Shown here: piece by piece, positions 34,262 through 43,511 of the stretch
Layout: every line of letters begins with the position of its first letter
Numbering within the stretch: the first letter of the stretch is position 1
Assembly: GCF_900142135.1 (NCBI RefSeq)
Contig: NZ_FQZU01000008.1
Location: 117,001-181,000, forward strand
Direction of reading: 5' to 3'
Origin: Desulfatibacillum alkenivorans DSM 16219
GTDB lineage: Bacteria > Desulfobacterota > Desulfobacteria > Desulfobacterales > Desulfatibacillaceae
DNA length: 64,000 nt
Position numbers and translations under genes: made by a program
Notes under the pieces: generated by a model
Seen by the model: only the letters and a program-made list of their open reading frames with translations
What the model was told of the DNA's origin: nothing
The model's database searches: none

Positions 34262-34837
34262 TTGAAGATCGTTCTTACGGCGGACCGGCGGCTCCCTGGT
34301 TGGTTTATTCAAAAAACTACGAGTTCATAAGAAAGCGGACCTGCATCAAAAGCGCTGGATCGTTTTGAGAAGGGGGGGACGGACAGCCGATTTACTTGTT
34401 TCGCCAACCAATTGATAATAATGTTGATTTAAGAGATAGCGGGACGGGGGCGGGCTCTTGAAGGGGTTGGCGGCAAACTTTTCAATCCGCTTTTTACTTT
34501 CTTGGGGGGGATGAGATATTCAGGAATTTTTCGTGTATGGCTGATCATGATTGACGAGGGCCGCCCGGTGAAATATGCTTAAGGATTGAAGGTATTAAAT
34601 TTATGCCTCCAGCGTCCTGTTCATTGCCTGCTGAATACGAGTGAAATGCCGCGGCTGGCTGCCGAACAGGTCCATTCAGATGAAGTCGTTTGAATTTTTG
34701 CCTGAAAAGTTGTACGAATAAGAGTTTGAAGCTGCTCCCGCCGTTGCAGTTGGGCAAGGCTCCGTCACGCGGGCTTTTGCCTGTCTAATCGAGGGAATAC
34801 ATACTGGTGAAGAATCGTAGAAAGGAAGGGACGAGCT
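34262..34837. other. Intergenic region before the partner-switching module
   Basis: About 575 nt with no frame that I can support and no recognised RNA. It should contain the end of the liv transcript and the promoter of the STAS gene; AAGGAAGGGACGAG just before 34838 is the ribosome-binding region of that gene. No convincing terminator hairpin with a T-run was found. Confidence 0.5.
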
Positions 34838-35176
34838 ATGGAATTGACTGTGGTGCAGTCGAGTGACGCTTATACCCATCTGGCATTGGCCGGCAGGCTG
34901 GATGTCGCGGGCGAACAGGCTGTTGGGACGGAATTTGCCGCTTATGCAGGCGCCGGAAAGTCCCTGATCGTTGACCTGAGCCAGGTTTCCTTCTTGGCTT
35001 CCCTGGGCATCAGGATGCTTTTCCAGGGCGCGAAAACGCTGTTTGCCGGGGGCGCAAAAATGGTTTTGTTAAATCCCCAGCCTCTGGTGGAGGAAATCCT
35101 GCAGACCGCCGGTCTCACGGAGCTCATGCCTATCACCCACGACGAAGGCGAAGCCCAGACCATCGCAAAGGGATAG
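34838..35176 (+). CDS. STAS-domain anti-sigma-factor antagonist (RsbV/SpoIIAA-like)
   Basis: A 112-residue single STAS domain. The core LIVDLSQVSFLASLGIRMLFQ (about residues 45-65) contains the Ser (ASLGI) that is normally phosphorylated by the partner anti-sigma kinase. It would bind the kinase at 35261 when dephosphorylated by the phosphatase at 35728. Good ribosome-binding site (AAGGAAGGG). It is the first of three consecutive genes that together form a complete partner-switching unit. Confidence 0.92.
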   Translation: MELTVVQSSDAYTHLALAGRLDVAGEQAVGTEFAAYAGAGKSLIVDLSQVSFLASLGIRMLFQGAKTLFAGGAKMVLLNPQPLVEEILQTAGLTELMPITHDEGEAQTIAKG

Positions 35177-35260
35177 AACCTTCCCTTGGCAATTCGCGTT
35201 GGCTTTAGCGGCGTTATCGTGAATCACTAACTTGCCGCGCCCGCCCCGGCGGGGTTTGGC

Positions 35261-35725
35261 ATGGAAGGGGATGCAGGCTGTGCTATGGCCCGGGTTTTGG
35301 AAATTGCTTTAAAAAGCGACTATGATGAGCTTGGACGCATTTGTATATCCGTCAATGAGTTTCTTGAGTCTCATGAACTTAGTCCAAGGGTGCTGTACGG
35401 CGTCAATCTGGCCCTTGAAGAAATTCTGACCAATATTTTCAAATACGGTTATGACGACGAGTGCAAGGACCACGATATCTCCGTGCGCCTGGAAGTGGAG
35501 GGGCCGGGAGTTTCCGTGCAGATCGTCGACGACGGAAACAGCTTCGACCTGGAAAAAGCTCCGGAGCCGGATTTATCCATCCCCATATCGGAACGCACCA
35601 TCGGCGGCCTTGGCATCCACCTGGTTCGCAATATGCTGGATACCATTAATTACCAACGGGTGGACGATAAGAATATTATAGAACTTAGCATCAAGGGAGA
35701 GGCCGCTTGCAGCGGTAAAGATTAG
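35261..35725 (+). CDS. RsbW/SpoIIAB-like ATP-binding anti-sigma kinase
   Basis: A 154-residue HATPase_c_2 protein. ATP-site motifs: NLALEEILTNIFKYGYDD (N box, about residues 50-67), IVDDGNSFDL (G1, about 88-97) and GGLGIHLVRNML (G2, about 113-124). It phosphorylates the STAS protein and sequesters a target. ATG 35261 has GGGG 6 nt upstream, while ATG 35285 (MARVLEIAL) is an alternative that removes eight residues. No sigma factor gene is adjacent, so its target may be elsewhere or not a sigma factor at all. Confidence 0.9.
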   Translation: MEGDAGCAMARVLEIALKSDYDELGRICISVNEFLESHELSPRVLYGVNLALEEILTNIFKYGYDDECKDHDISVRLEVEGPGVSVQIVDDGNSFDLEKAPEPDLSIPISERTIGGLGIHLVRNMLDTINYQRVDDKNIIELSIKGEAACSGKD

Positions 35726-35727
35726 TC

Positions 35728-37377
35728 ATGGAAGCCACCGACCAATCAGAACAGGCCGTAAGGCTGAAAAAGCTGATCGAAGCCAACCAGACCATTGCCA
35801 GGGTTGAGTCTTTGGAAGAACTTTTTCCCATGCTCATGAGCCTTGCCAAGGAAGTGACCAACGCCGAGGCCTCGTCCATCATGCGGTATCGGCCCAACCG
35901 GAATGTGCTTGAGTTTGAGTTGGCGTCCAATGAAGGGGCGGGCAACCTGGACAAGATTCTCCGGGAAAAAATCACCCTGAAGCTGGGCGAGGGCGTTGCA
36001 GGCTGGGTGGGCGAGAACAGAGAATCGGTCAATATTCGGGACGCCCAGAACGACCCAAGGTTCTCCCGCCGCGCCGACAGCGAAACCGGGTTCGTCACCC
36101 GCGCCATCCTGTGCTCCCCCATTTTGCACGAAAACGAGTTGCTGGGCGTGGTCCAGGTTCTGAACCCCAAAAGCTCGAGGAATTTTGACGACGGCGACCT
36201 GGAAATCCTGGAGGCCTTCGCCGGCCTGGCCGCCGTGGCCATCGTCCGGTCAAGGCTGTTGGAAAACCTCATCGCCCAGGAGAAGCTCCAGGCCGCCAAA
36301 AACGCGGCAGACATTGTGGAGGCGGCTGCAGACGCCATCATCACCTTTGGCATTGAAAGCCTTCGCATCCGGGGAATCAACCCCGCAGCCATGCGCATTT
36401 TCGGCTACGACCACGACGAATTCATGGACATGTCCATGCTGGCATTGCTGGAGCACGGGGAGGAAGAGGACATCCTGGACCGTATATTCTCCGGCGAACT
36501 GCACGAACTGCCCGGCCTGCGAAAAAGCGGGGAAGCCTTTCCCATGGAAGCGGTGGTTCGCATCGGCGGCAAGCAGGGCGAAGAGTTTTTCATAGGAACC
36601 TTTCGGGACGTCACCAAGAAAAACGAGGCCCTTCGCAAGCTGTACTCCGAGCTGTCCAAGGCCGCTGACTACGTAAAAACCCTGCTGCCCTCCCCCATAA
36701 CGGACGGGCCTTTAAGGGCGCACTGGCGGTTTATACCGTCCACGTCCCTGGGCGGAGACTCCTTCGGCTACCATTGGGTGGATGAAGAACATTTCGCCAT
36801 ATACCTGCTGGATGTGTGCGGCCACGGGGTTCATGCTGCGCTGCTTTCCGTGTCCGTTATCAATGTGCTTCAGTCCCAATCCCTGCCCGGCACTGATTTT
36901 AAGGAGCCGGATCAGGTGCTGAACGCCCTGAACAACGCCTTTCCCATGGAACGGCATAACGAAATGTACTTTACCATGTGGTACGGGGTTTATAACCGGA
37001 AAACCCGCACCCTGGTTTACGCCAGCGGGGGGCATCCGCCCGCCCTGCTCATGACCAGCGGCCCCAAAGGGCGCATCCGCCCCATCGGCCTTAAGACCCC
37101 CAACATGTTCATTGGCGGCATGCCCAACGTCAAATATAAAAAGAACGAAGTCAAGATCGAAGGCCAATGCCGCTTGTTCGTCTTTTCCGACGGCGTCTAC
37201 GAGATCGAAACGCCCGAAGGGGTTATGTGGAAGTATGAGGAGTTCCAGGATTTTATGGTCAACGTGCCTCCCAATGAAGGGGCGGAGATGGACCGCCTTT
37301 TTGGACATGCGAAAAAGCTGTGTGGAGAGGACACCCTGGACGACGATTTTTCCATCATGGAAGTAGTCTTTGATTAA
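35728..37377 (+). CDS. GAF-PAS-PP2C (RsbU/SpoIIE-like) serine phosphatase
   Basis: A 549-residue soluble signalling phosphatase. GAF domain at about 25-175 (LGEGVAGWVGENRESVNI, CSPILHENELLGVVQV), PAS at about 195-305, SpoIIE-type PP2C at about 320-548 with the metal-binding acids in GGDSFGYH, LLDVCGHGVHAALLS and FSDGVYE, then DDDFSIMEV. It would dephosphorylate the STAS antagonist in response to a GAF/PAS-sensed signal. It begins 2 nt after the anti-sigma kinase stop. Its stop codon shares TTAA with the stop of the converging sensor kinase. Confidence 0.92.
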   Translation: MEATDQSEQAVRLKKLIEANQTIARVESLEELFPMLMSLAKEVTNAEASSIMRYRPNRNVLEFELASNEGAGNLDKILREKITLKLGEGVAGWVGENRESVNIRDAQNDPRFSRRADSETGFVTRAILCSPILHENELLGVVQVLNPKSSRNFDDGDLEILEAFAGLAAVAIVRSRLLENLIAQEKLQAAKNAADIVEAAADAIITFGIESLRIRGINPAAMRIFGYDHDEFMDMSMLALLEHGEEEDILDRIFSGELHELPGLRKSGEAFPMEAVVRIGGKQGEEFFIGTFRDVTKKNEALRKLYSELSKAADYVKTLLPSPITDGPLRAHWRFIPSTSLGGDSFGYHWVDEEHFAIYLLDVCGHGVHAALLSVSVINVLQSQSLPGTDFKEPDQVLNALNNAFPMERHNEMYFTMWYGVYNRKTRTLVYASGGHPPALLMTSGPKGRIRPIGLKTPNMFIGGMPNVKYKKNEVKIEGQCRLFVFSDGVYEIETPEGVMWKYEEFQDFMVNVPPNEGAEMDRLFGHAKKLCGEDTLDDDFSIMEVVFD

Positions 37378-40300
37378 ATCGGCGGGCTTTGTTTGCTGGA
37401 GAACTCATCCCGGACGGCGGTTATGGGCAGGTGGATGATGAATGTGGTCCCTTTGCCGGGCAGCGACTCCACGCGCATGGCGCCCCGGTGTTTTTCCACA
37501 ATGATAAAATAAGAAACGGACAAACCCAGGCCAGTGCCCTGGCCCACCCCTTTGGTGGTGAAAAAAGGCTCAAACACCCTTTTTCTCACATCCTCAGGCA
37601 TCCCGTTCCCATTATCTTCAACCTCCAGCCTCACCATATCGCCTTCTTTTTTTAGTCGAAGCGTAAAACAAGGCTGGCCCGCGCTGTAGGTTTTTTCCGC
37701 CATGGCTACGGCGCCGTTTTTCAACAGGTTTAAAAGAACTTGCTGAATGTTCGTGGCTTCGCATTCAACCAGGGGAAGGCCGTCTTCAAACTCCCTTTCG
37801 ATCTTGATCTTTTTAAAGTCATAATCCCTTTTCAGATCGTAATCGCTGGACGCAAGCTCCAGGGTTTTTTCCACCAGCGCCTTTAGATCGTGAGCCAGGA
37901 ACAAAGACTCGGTCTTTCTGGAAAAGCCGAGCATATTGTCTACAATCGCCGCAGCTCTCTGGCCTGATTCCCTGATGTTATTCAGCATGGTGAATATGCC
38001 GCGGTTCTCCATATAGGCCTTGATGCTCCCAAGGTCCATGCCCAGATTCGAGGCTTCTTTCAGATTCGCAGGAAGATTTTCCGACAAGCGGTTAAGCAGC
38101 ACCTCCGCGTTTTGAATCATGCCGGCCAGGGGATTGTTGATTTCGTGGGCCATGCCGGCGGCGAGTCCTCCAACCGAAAGCATTTTTTCCGATTGAATCA
38201 TCATTTCCTCGATACGCATCTGTTCCGTTACGTCGTCAAGCCGGATCACGGCGCCGCCCCGGTCTTCAGACGTCAAAGGATAAATGGTGACGTCCAGGAA
38301 TTGCTGCCGTCCTTGTATCTTTACCGGAACGTTGGTTTCTTTGTGCGGCTTGCCGGTGCTCTGGGATTTTTGCACCAGATCGCATAAAGTCAGAATGTGG
38401 GAAAACGTTTCCCTCAAGGTCCTCCCCAGGGCCTGGGATTCCCCAATCCCGCTGAATTTTTCCGCTCCCAGGTTCCAGTGGGTTATTTCTCCGTTTTCAT
38501 CCACCCCGATCAATGCAGACGGCATGGAATTGATGATATCGCTCAACAAGCGGCGCAAGCGGGTCATTTCACGCTCCGCCTCTTGTCTGCTGGTCAGGTC
38601 CCGGCAATTGACCACAATGCCGTTAATCCCCGGGGTCTCTAACAGGGAGACCACAAGGACCTGGTAATGCACATACTCGCCGGAAGCGTTTATCAGCCTG
38701 GCGTCCTCTATGGTGAATGTTTCCCCTTCCGACTGCATGGCGCGATGGAGCACCTCCTCAAATTCAAGCTGGTCTTCCGGATGGATGAACGTTTGGTAAT
38801 CCGCTCCAATAAACTGATTGTAATCAAAACCGGAAAGGCGAGCCGTTGAGGGGCTTACATATTTTATGGTCATTTCCGGGGAAAATATGGATATGCTATC
38901 CGAGGTGTGTTCCGTGATGGCCCGGAACATTTCCTCGCTTTGGCGGATATCCCGAAGCAGCAACAGGGAGTTCAGGGCTTCTCCTATACGCAGGCCTATT
39001 TCATTGAAAAGATTTTTCTCCCAATCCGTCCACTCTCGGGAGTGGGAGCATTGGTGCAGGCCGAACAACCAGGGCTTGCCTGTTTGCGGAAACATGGCCA
39101 CGGCAAGCAAGGACTGCACTTTCAACCGGTTTTCCGGGTCTATGTCCAAATCGCCCGGCTCAAAGTATTGCTCCCCAGGAGCTTTTGTCTCTATATACCC
39201 GGCGAACATACGCGCCATCCCCGGCGTCATGGGAATGTCCCTCCTCTGGATTTCCGGATTTTCATATTCAGGCCTGGCGCGCTCCCAACTGATCTGAATC
39301 GAGGGGGCCTCCGGGTCCAAAGGATAAAGAAGCCACGCCCGGTCGCACTGGAAAACATCCAGAACCTCCCCCAGCACCTTGTCCAGGGCCTCCTCCAATT
39401 CCTGTTCTCCGGACAATTCCTGCTCCACCCGAGTCAGGTGCTTGAAAAAGGTCAGGTGCTCCTGCACCTTTTCCTCCGCTTCCTTCCTTTCCGTGATGTC
39501 CGTGCAGCAGCCTTCAATGGCGATTATGCTTCCTTCTTCGTCAAACACTCCGGTGTTGGTCTGGTAAATCCAACGCTCCTTTCCGTTTTTATCCACGATT
39601 TTGTATTCATAGGAGGGAGGAACCTTGCCTGCCAGCAGGCTCTCCCATTCCCTTTTGAACATGGGAATCCAATCCGGATGGACAATTTCTTTGATGATCT
39701 TTGGCGTGCTGAGAATCTCCTCGGGAGTGTAACCGAATATCAGTTTTGAGGCTTGGCTGCAGTATTCGTATTTTCCGTCGGGAATGCTCATGCGATAGAC
39801 CACCTCATTGAGACGATCCAATAAACCGGCAAAACGCTGCTCGCTGGCCATCAGCGCCCGGGTCTGGATTTGCACCTGCCTTTTTAGCACGCGGGTCCAC
39901 AAATAAGCCATGAGCAGCAAAAAAATGAGAGGCAGAATCACCCATAAAAGATACTTTTTAAGCATCTTTGAAGCAGGCTCAGGTTCAAACACTCCAAACC
40001 ATTTTCTGTGGATTTGTTCAAATTCCCCGGAGGCCCTAAGGATTCTCAATCCTTCGTTCAATCCCGCCAACAAGGATGCGTCCCCTTCCCGAACGGCGAA
40101 GCAATATTCCCGGGGTAATATGGGCGGCCCAACGGTGACTAAATTATTCAGCCCATTTTTCCGGGCGTAGTAAAGCCCCTGCATTTTAGGAACCAGGGCG
40201 CAATCCGCTTTGCCTGAAGCAACCAATTTAAGGACGCCGCTTTGATCCCGGGCCGTCAATATCTGCTTCCCTAATTTCTGACTCAGGACATAGTCGTGCA

Positions 40301-40769
40301 TGATATCCCCCTCCTGCACGGCTATGCGGGCGTTCTTTATGCCCTCCATGGAACGGATTTTGGAGCCTTTTTTGACGAATAATCCATGGGTTACAATGAC
40401 ATGCGGGCTGGAAAAATCCACATGCTGATCCCGGTCCGGAGAATAAAACATCCCGGTTATCATGTCGATGCGGCCCTTTTCCAGGTCCTCTCTGACTTCT
40501 TTCCAGGGCCCTAAGCTGATTTCCGGCTTATACCCCATGATGCGGCAGACGGCGTTCAACACATCAAGGTTAAACCCGACGGGCTTTCCGTTTTCAAGCG
40601 TTTCATAAGGCGGGTAGGCCCAGTCCCCGCGCGCCTTGAGGGTTCCGTCCGGCGAAACGGCAAGGGAAAAACCGGACAGACCCCAAACCCATGCAAAGGT
40701 CAGAGCAACCAACAGCAAGCGCCCGGCCAGGCGCGGCAGGAATTGTGGGGAGGGATTGCTAATCTGCAT
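37374..40769 (-). CDS. Sensor histidine kinase with periplasmic solute-binding domain (SBP-PAS-GAF-PAS-PAS-HisKA-HATPase)
   Basis: A 1131-residue membrane kinase. Signal/anchor at about 12-36, then an SBP_bac_3 amino-acid-binding-protein-like sensor (about 40-275; WAYPPYETLENGKPVGFNLDVL, RIDMITGMFYSPDR), a membrane helix (about 287-305), PAS (about 320-440), GAF (about 455-620), two more PAS domains (about 630-870), HisKA with His875 (AAGMAHEINNPLAG), HATPase (LLNLLKNGAVAM, DNGNGMPEDV, GTGLGLSVSYFI). No receiver domain and no adjacent regulator. The binding-protein module predicts sensing of an amino acid or similar solute. It ends head-on against the PP2C gene with overlapping stops. Confidence 0.93.
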   Translation of the reverse strand: MQISNPSPQFLPRLAGRLLLVALTFAWVWGLSGFSLAVSPDGTLKARGDWAYPPYETLENGKPVGFNLDVLNAVCRIMGYKPEISLGPWKEVREDLEKGRIDMITGMFYSPDRDQHVDFSSPHVIVTHGLFVKKGSKIRSMEGIKNARIAVQEGDIMHDYVLSQKLGKQILTARDQSGVLKLVASGKADCALVPKMQGLYYARKNGLNNLVTVGPPILPREYCFAVREGDASLLAGLNEGLRILRASGEFEQIHRKWFGVFEPEPASKMLKKYLLWVILPLIFLLLMAYLWTRVLKRQVQIQTRALMASEQRFAGLLDRLNEVVYRMSIPDGKYEYCSQASKLIFGYTPEEILSTPKIIKEIVHPDWIPMFKREWESLLAGKVPPSYEYKIVDKNGKERWIYQTNTGVFDEEGSIIAIEGCCTDITERKEAEEKVQEHLTFFKHLTRVEQELSGEQELEEALDKVLGEVLDVFQCDRAWLLYPLDPEAPSIQISWERARPEYENPEIQRRDIPMTPGMARMFAGYIETKAPGEQYFEPGDLDIDPENRLKVQSLLAVAMFPQTGKPWLFGLHQCSHSREWTDWEKNLFNEIGLRIGEALNSLLLLRDIRQSEEMFRAITEHTSDSISIFSPEMTIKYVSPSTARLSGFDYNQFIGADYQTFIHPEDQLEFEEVLHRAMQSEGETFTIEDARLINASGEYVHYQVLVVSLLETPGINGIVVNCRDLTSRQEAEREMTRLRRLLSDIINSMPSALIGVDENGEITHWNLGAEKFSGIGESQALGRTLRETFSHILTLCDLVQKSQSTGKPHKETNVPVKIQGRQQFLDVTIYPLTSEDRGGAVIRLDDVTEQMRIEEMMIQSEKMLSVGGLAAGMAHEINNPLAGMIQNAEVLLNRLSENLPANLKEASNLGMDLGSIKAYMENRGIFTMLNNIRESGQRAAAIVDNMLGFSRKTESLFLAHDLKALVEKTLELASSDYDLKRDYDFKKIKIEREFEDGLPLVECEATNIQQVLLNLLKNGAVAMAEKTYSAGQPCFTLRLKKEGDMVRLEVEDNGNGMPEDVRKRVFEPFFTTKGVGQGTGLGLSVSYFIIVEKHRGAMRVESLPGKGTTFIIHLPITAVRDEFSSKQSPPI

Positions 40770-40874
40770 AATGGCCCTTATAAATGGGCGTTCCTTAAGA
40801 AGTTTTTATTCTGAGAACTGCTTCCTGTGAATATGCAAATATCACACCAGGCGGCCTTTGCGCCATGGATTTCA

Positions 40875-42302
40875 TTAGTGCTGGAAATCCTTTATTATTT
40901 GTCCAAGCAGGGCGATGCCTTGATCCACCTTGGGCGTCAACGTTCCGCCGCAATTGATGCGAATGCAATTGCGATACCTGTTGGAAGTCGAACATATCAG
41001 CCCGGGCAAAAAACATATGCCCTCCTTCTCCGCAACCTTATACACCTCAAAACTGTCAACCCGCTCGTCCAACTCCACCCATACAAGCATCCCCCCTTGA
41101 GGCATGGTCAGCTTGGCATCCGCGGGAAAATGCTCCCGAAGAGCCAGGGACATATTGGCCACATTGTTTTTCAGCAGGTTTCTCAGACGCCGTAAATGCC
41201 TTTCATAAGCGCCGTTTTTCAGATACTGGGCTATCACGTGCTGCGGAAGGCTCGCGGAACTGATGTTTGTGTTGCACTTCATCCGGATGACCCGCTCCGT
41301 AAATTTTCCAGGAAGGGTCCAGCCTACGCGAAGCCCGGACGACAGCGTCTTGGAAAAAGAGGAGCAAAAAAGCACCATGCCCCGGCGGTCGAACGACTTT
41401 AGCGTAGCCGGCCGGGTTTCCCCAAAATACAGATCCCCGTATATATCGTCCTCAATGATGGGAATATCCCTCTCTCCCAACAGTTCCACCAACTCCTCCT
41501 TGGCCTCCGAAGGCATGGAGCCGCCTGTCGGGTTCTGAAAAGTGGGGACGAACACGCAGGCCTCCACCGAAATGCGGTCTATAGCGTCCTTAAGATGAGG
41601 CAGGCTGATGCCGGTTTGGGGATCCGTGGGTATTTCCAGGGCCTTCATGCCCAGGTCCTCGATCAATTGCAACAGGCCGTGAAAAGTCGGGGACTCCACC
41701 GCGATGACGTCGCCCGGCTTGGCCACGGCGCGCAAACAGAGAAAGACCGCCTCCAGACAGCCCTGAGTAATGATTACCTCATCAACCATCCCCCGTTTGG
41801 CCGTTCCCGTGGTGCGCCGGACTATTTCCCGGCGCAGCTCCGGGCTGCCGGCGGGATGCTCGTACAAACTCAGCAACCGGGCCATGTCTTCCCCGGATAC
41901 CGATTTTAACTCCCGCGTCAACTGCTTTATGGGGAGAAGAGACGGGTCCGGCATGGCCCCGCCCAGGTTGATAATTCCCGGCTCGCTGATTTTCTCCACA
42001 ATCACTTTGGCCAGGGCGTCCACATTAACCGGCTTGGGAACCGGCTCCACCAGTTTCAGTTTGGGCGCTGCCTGCTCCCCGTGCAGCCTGGCTTTGACGA
42101 AAAAGCCCGATTTGTTCCGGCTTTCCACCAGCCCGCGCTTCTCCAATTCAATATAAGCCTGATACACCGTGGAAATGCTCAACCTCGCCCGGGCGTGCAG
42201 CTTGCGTAAAGACGGGAGGCGATCCCCCGCCCGATATTGCCCGGAGGCGATTTTGTCCTGAATTTCATTTGCCAGGGATACGTATTGGAATTGTGCGGGC
42301 AT
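40875..42302 (-). CDS. MocR-type transcriptional regulator (GntR HTH plus aminotransferase domain)
   Basis: A 475-residue regulator. N-terminal winged helix of the GntR family (about 8-75; YRAGDRLPSLRKLHARARLSISTVYQAYIELEKRGLV), then a linker, then a class I aminotransferase-like domain (about 110-470) with the PLP-binding Lys in CSSFSKTLSSGLRVGW. Such proteins use PLP as a sensor and usually control amino-acid, vitamin B6 or GABA-type genes. Two copies of AAAACTGT (42316 and 42341) in the spacer to the next gene may be its binding site. The divergent neighbour is the 70-residue protein. Confidence 0.92.
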   Translation of the reverse strand: MPAQFQYVSLANEIQDKIASGQYRAGDRLPSLRKLHARARLSISTVYQAYIELEKRGLVESRNKSGFFVKARLHGEQAAPKLKLVEPVPKPVNVDALAKVIVEKISEPGIINLGGAMPDPSLLPIKQLTRELKSVSGEDMARLLSLYEHPAGSPELRREIVRRTTGTAKRGMVDEVIITQGCLEAVFLCLRAVAKPGDVIAVESPTFHGLLQLIEDLGMKALEIPTDPQTGISLPHLKDAIDRISVEACVFVPTFQNPTGGSMPSEAKEELVELLGERDIPIIEDDIYGDLYFGETRPATLKSFDRRGMVLFCSSFSKTLSSGLRVGWTLPGKFTERVIRMKCNTNISSASLPQHVIAQYLKNGAYERHLRRLRNLLKNNVANMSLALREHFPADAKLTMPQGGMLVWVELDERVDSFEVYKVAEKEGICFLPGLICSTSNRYRNCIRINCGGTLTPKVDQGIALLGQIIKDFQH

Positions 42303-42315
42303 GTCCTTCTCCCGG

Positions 42316-42351
42316 AAAACTGTTATGATAGAATTTCTATAAAACTGTATC
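42316..42351. promoter_or_regulatory. Direct repeat, possible MocR operator
   Basis: AAAACTGT occurs at 42316-42323 and again at 42341-42348, 25 bp apart centre to centre, in the 120-bp spacer between the divergent MocR gene and the small gene at 42423. MocR-family regulators often bind direct repeats next to their own gene. This is a pattern match only. Confidence 0.35.
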
Positions 42352-42422
42352 TGTTATTGTTTTCTCACATGCCGTAATAAAAAGCAACACCATAACAACG
42401 GAGGAGATTAAGAGGAAATGCA

Positions 42423-42635
42423 ATGAAAACGACGGACAGCACATGGGGGCGGAGGATTTTGTATTTGTTTCAGCCGGAGGATTCCACGGAATCTTTGGTT
42501 GAGGACCCGCAGCGTGGAGGCCTGCCAAAGGACTGTACTCCCACCGAGTTCGGGGCCGGGCTGGGCGCCCTGAAGGCGGCCCTTTGGATCTGCGCGGGAT
42601 TCATCCTGGCGGTGGGCTTGGCGCAGCTTCACTAA
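42423..42635 (+). CDS. Small hypothetical membrane protein
   Basis: A 70-residue protein with a polar N-terminal half (ILYLFQPEDSTESLVEDP) and a single C-terminal hydrophobic helix (AALWICAGFILAVGLAQL). AAGAGGAAA lies just ahead of the ATG. No family recognised. It lies 45 nt before truA and diverges from the MocR gene, so it could be co-transcribed with truA. The tail-anchor-like layout suggests an inner-membrane protein with a cytoplasmic head. Confidence 0.6.
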   Translation: MKTTDSTWGRRILYLFQPEDSTESLVEDPQRGGLPKDCTPTEFGAGLGALKAALWICAGFILAVGLAQLH

Positions 42636-42680
42636 AACCCGCGCTTGCGGTCTTTGAAGGAATGGGTTATCAGGGCGGGT

Positions 42681-43418
42681 ATGAAACGGAATTTCAAGCT
42701 CATACTGGAATACGACGGAACGCACTACCACGGGTGGCAAAGGCAGCCGCACGACCTGACCATACAGGAGGTGCTGGAAGGCGCGTTGGAAAAAATCACC
42801 CGGCAGAAGTGCGTTGTCTACGGCGCGGGCCGGACGGACTCCGGCGTGCATGCGCTCAATTACGTCGCCAATTTCCGGTGCAACACCCATCTGGACGCCG
42901 GGGTGTTTGTCAAGGCCTTGAATTCCACCTTGCCCAAAGACATCGTATGCAAGGAGTCCACCCTGGCGCCGGACGATTTTCACGCGCGAAAGAGCGCGGT
43001 GAGCAAAATCTACGAATACCACATGACAAACGGCCCCACGCCGCCGGCCGTCTGCCGTCAATACGCATGGCACGTGCGAAGGCGTTTGGACCAGGACGCC
43101 ATGTCCCGGGCCGCGAAATTATTCCTGGGCTCGCATGATTTTGCAGCCTTTGAAGGCGCGGGCAGCCCCAAGGCCACCAGCGTGCGGAACATCATGCAGT
43201 CCCACATCCAGTCCTGGGAAAATCACATTATCTACCGGGTGGAGGCCAACGGCTTCCTGCGCTACATGGTCCGCAATATCGTGGGAACCCTGGTGTATAT
43301 CGGCATGGGCAAAATTCCCCCCCAGGCGGTCATGGATATTCTGGCGTCCGGAGACCGGGGCCAGGCCGGCCCCACCGCGCCCCCTGTGGGGTTGTTCATG
43401 ATGTGCGTAAAATATTGA
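42681..43418 (+). CDS. truA: tRNA pseudouridine(38-40) synthase TruA
   Basis: A 245-residue TruA, which converts U38-U40 of the anticodon stem to pseudouridine. The catalytic Asp lies in GAGRTDSGVHALNYVANF (about residue 53). LEYDGTHYHGWQRQP at the start and FLRYMVRNIVGTLVYIGMGK near residue 193 are diagnostic. ATG 42681 gives the standard MKRNFKLILEYDG N-terminus; the frame extends 12 codons upstream without support. The downstream promoter of the acyl-CoA ligase begins at its stop codon. Confidence 0.96.
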   Translation: MKRNFKLILEYDGTHYHGWQRQPHDLTIQEVLEGALEKITRQKCVVYGAGRTDSGVHALNYVANFRCNTHLDAGVFVKALNSTLPKDIVCKESTLAPDDFHARKSAVSKIYEYHMTNGPTPPAVCRQYAWHVRRRLDQDAMSRAAKLFLGSHDFAAFEGAGSPKATSVRNIMQSHIQSWENHIIYRVEANGFLRYMVRNIVGTLVYIGMGKIPPQAVMDILASGDRGQAGPTAPPVGLFMMCVKY

Positions 43419-43447
43419 TTGACGCCCCTCCACAGCGTCTTTATACT
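43419..43447 (+). promoter_or_regulatory. Promoter of the acyl-CoA ligase gene
   Basis: TTGACG (43419-43424), a 17-nt spacer and TATACT (43442-43447) form a strong sigma70-like promoter immediately after the truA stop, 65 nt before the ligase start codon, with AAGGAGG as ribosome-binding site. Confidence 0.65.
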
Positions 43448-43511
43448 GAAATCCTATTCTTGAGACCTGTCCCCCGAATACATTTCATTTATTCCCACCA
43501 AGGAGGCAGCT

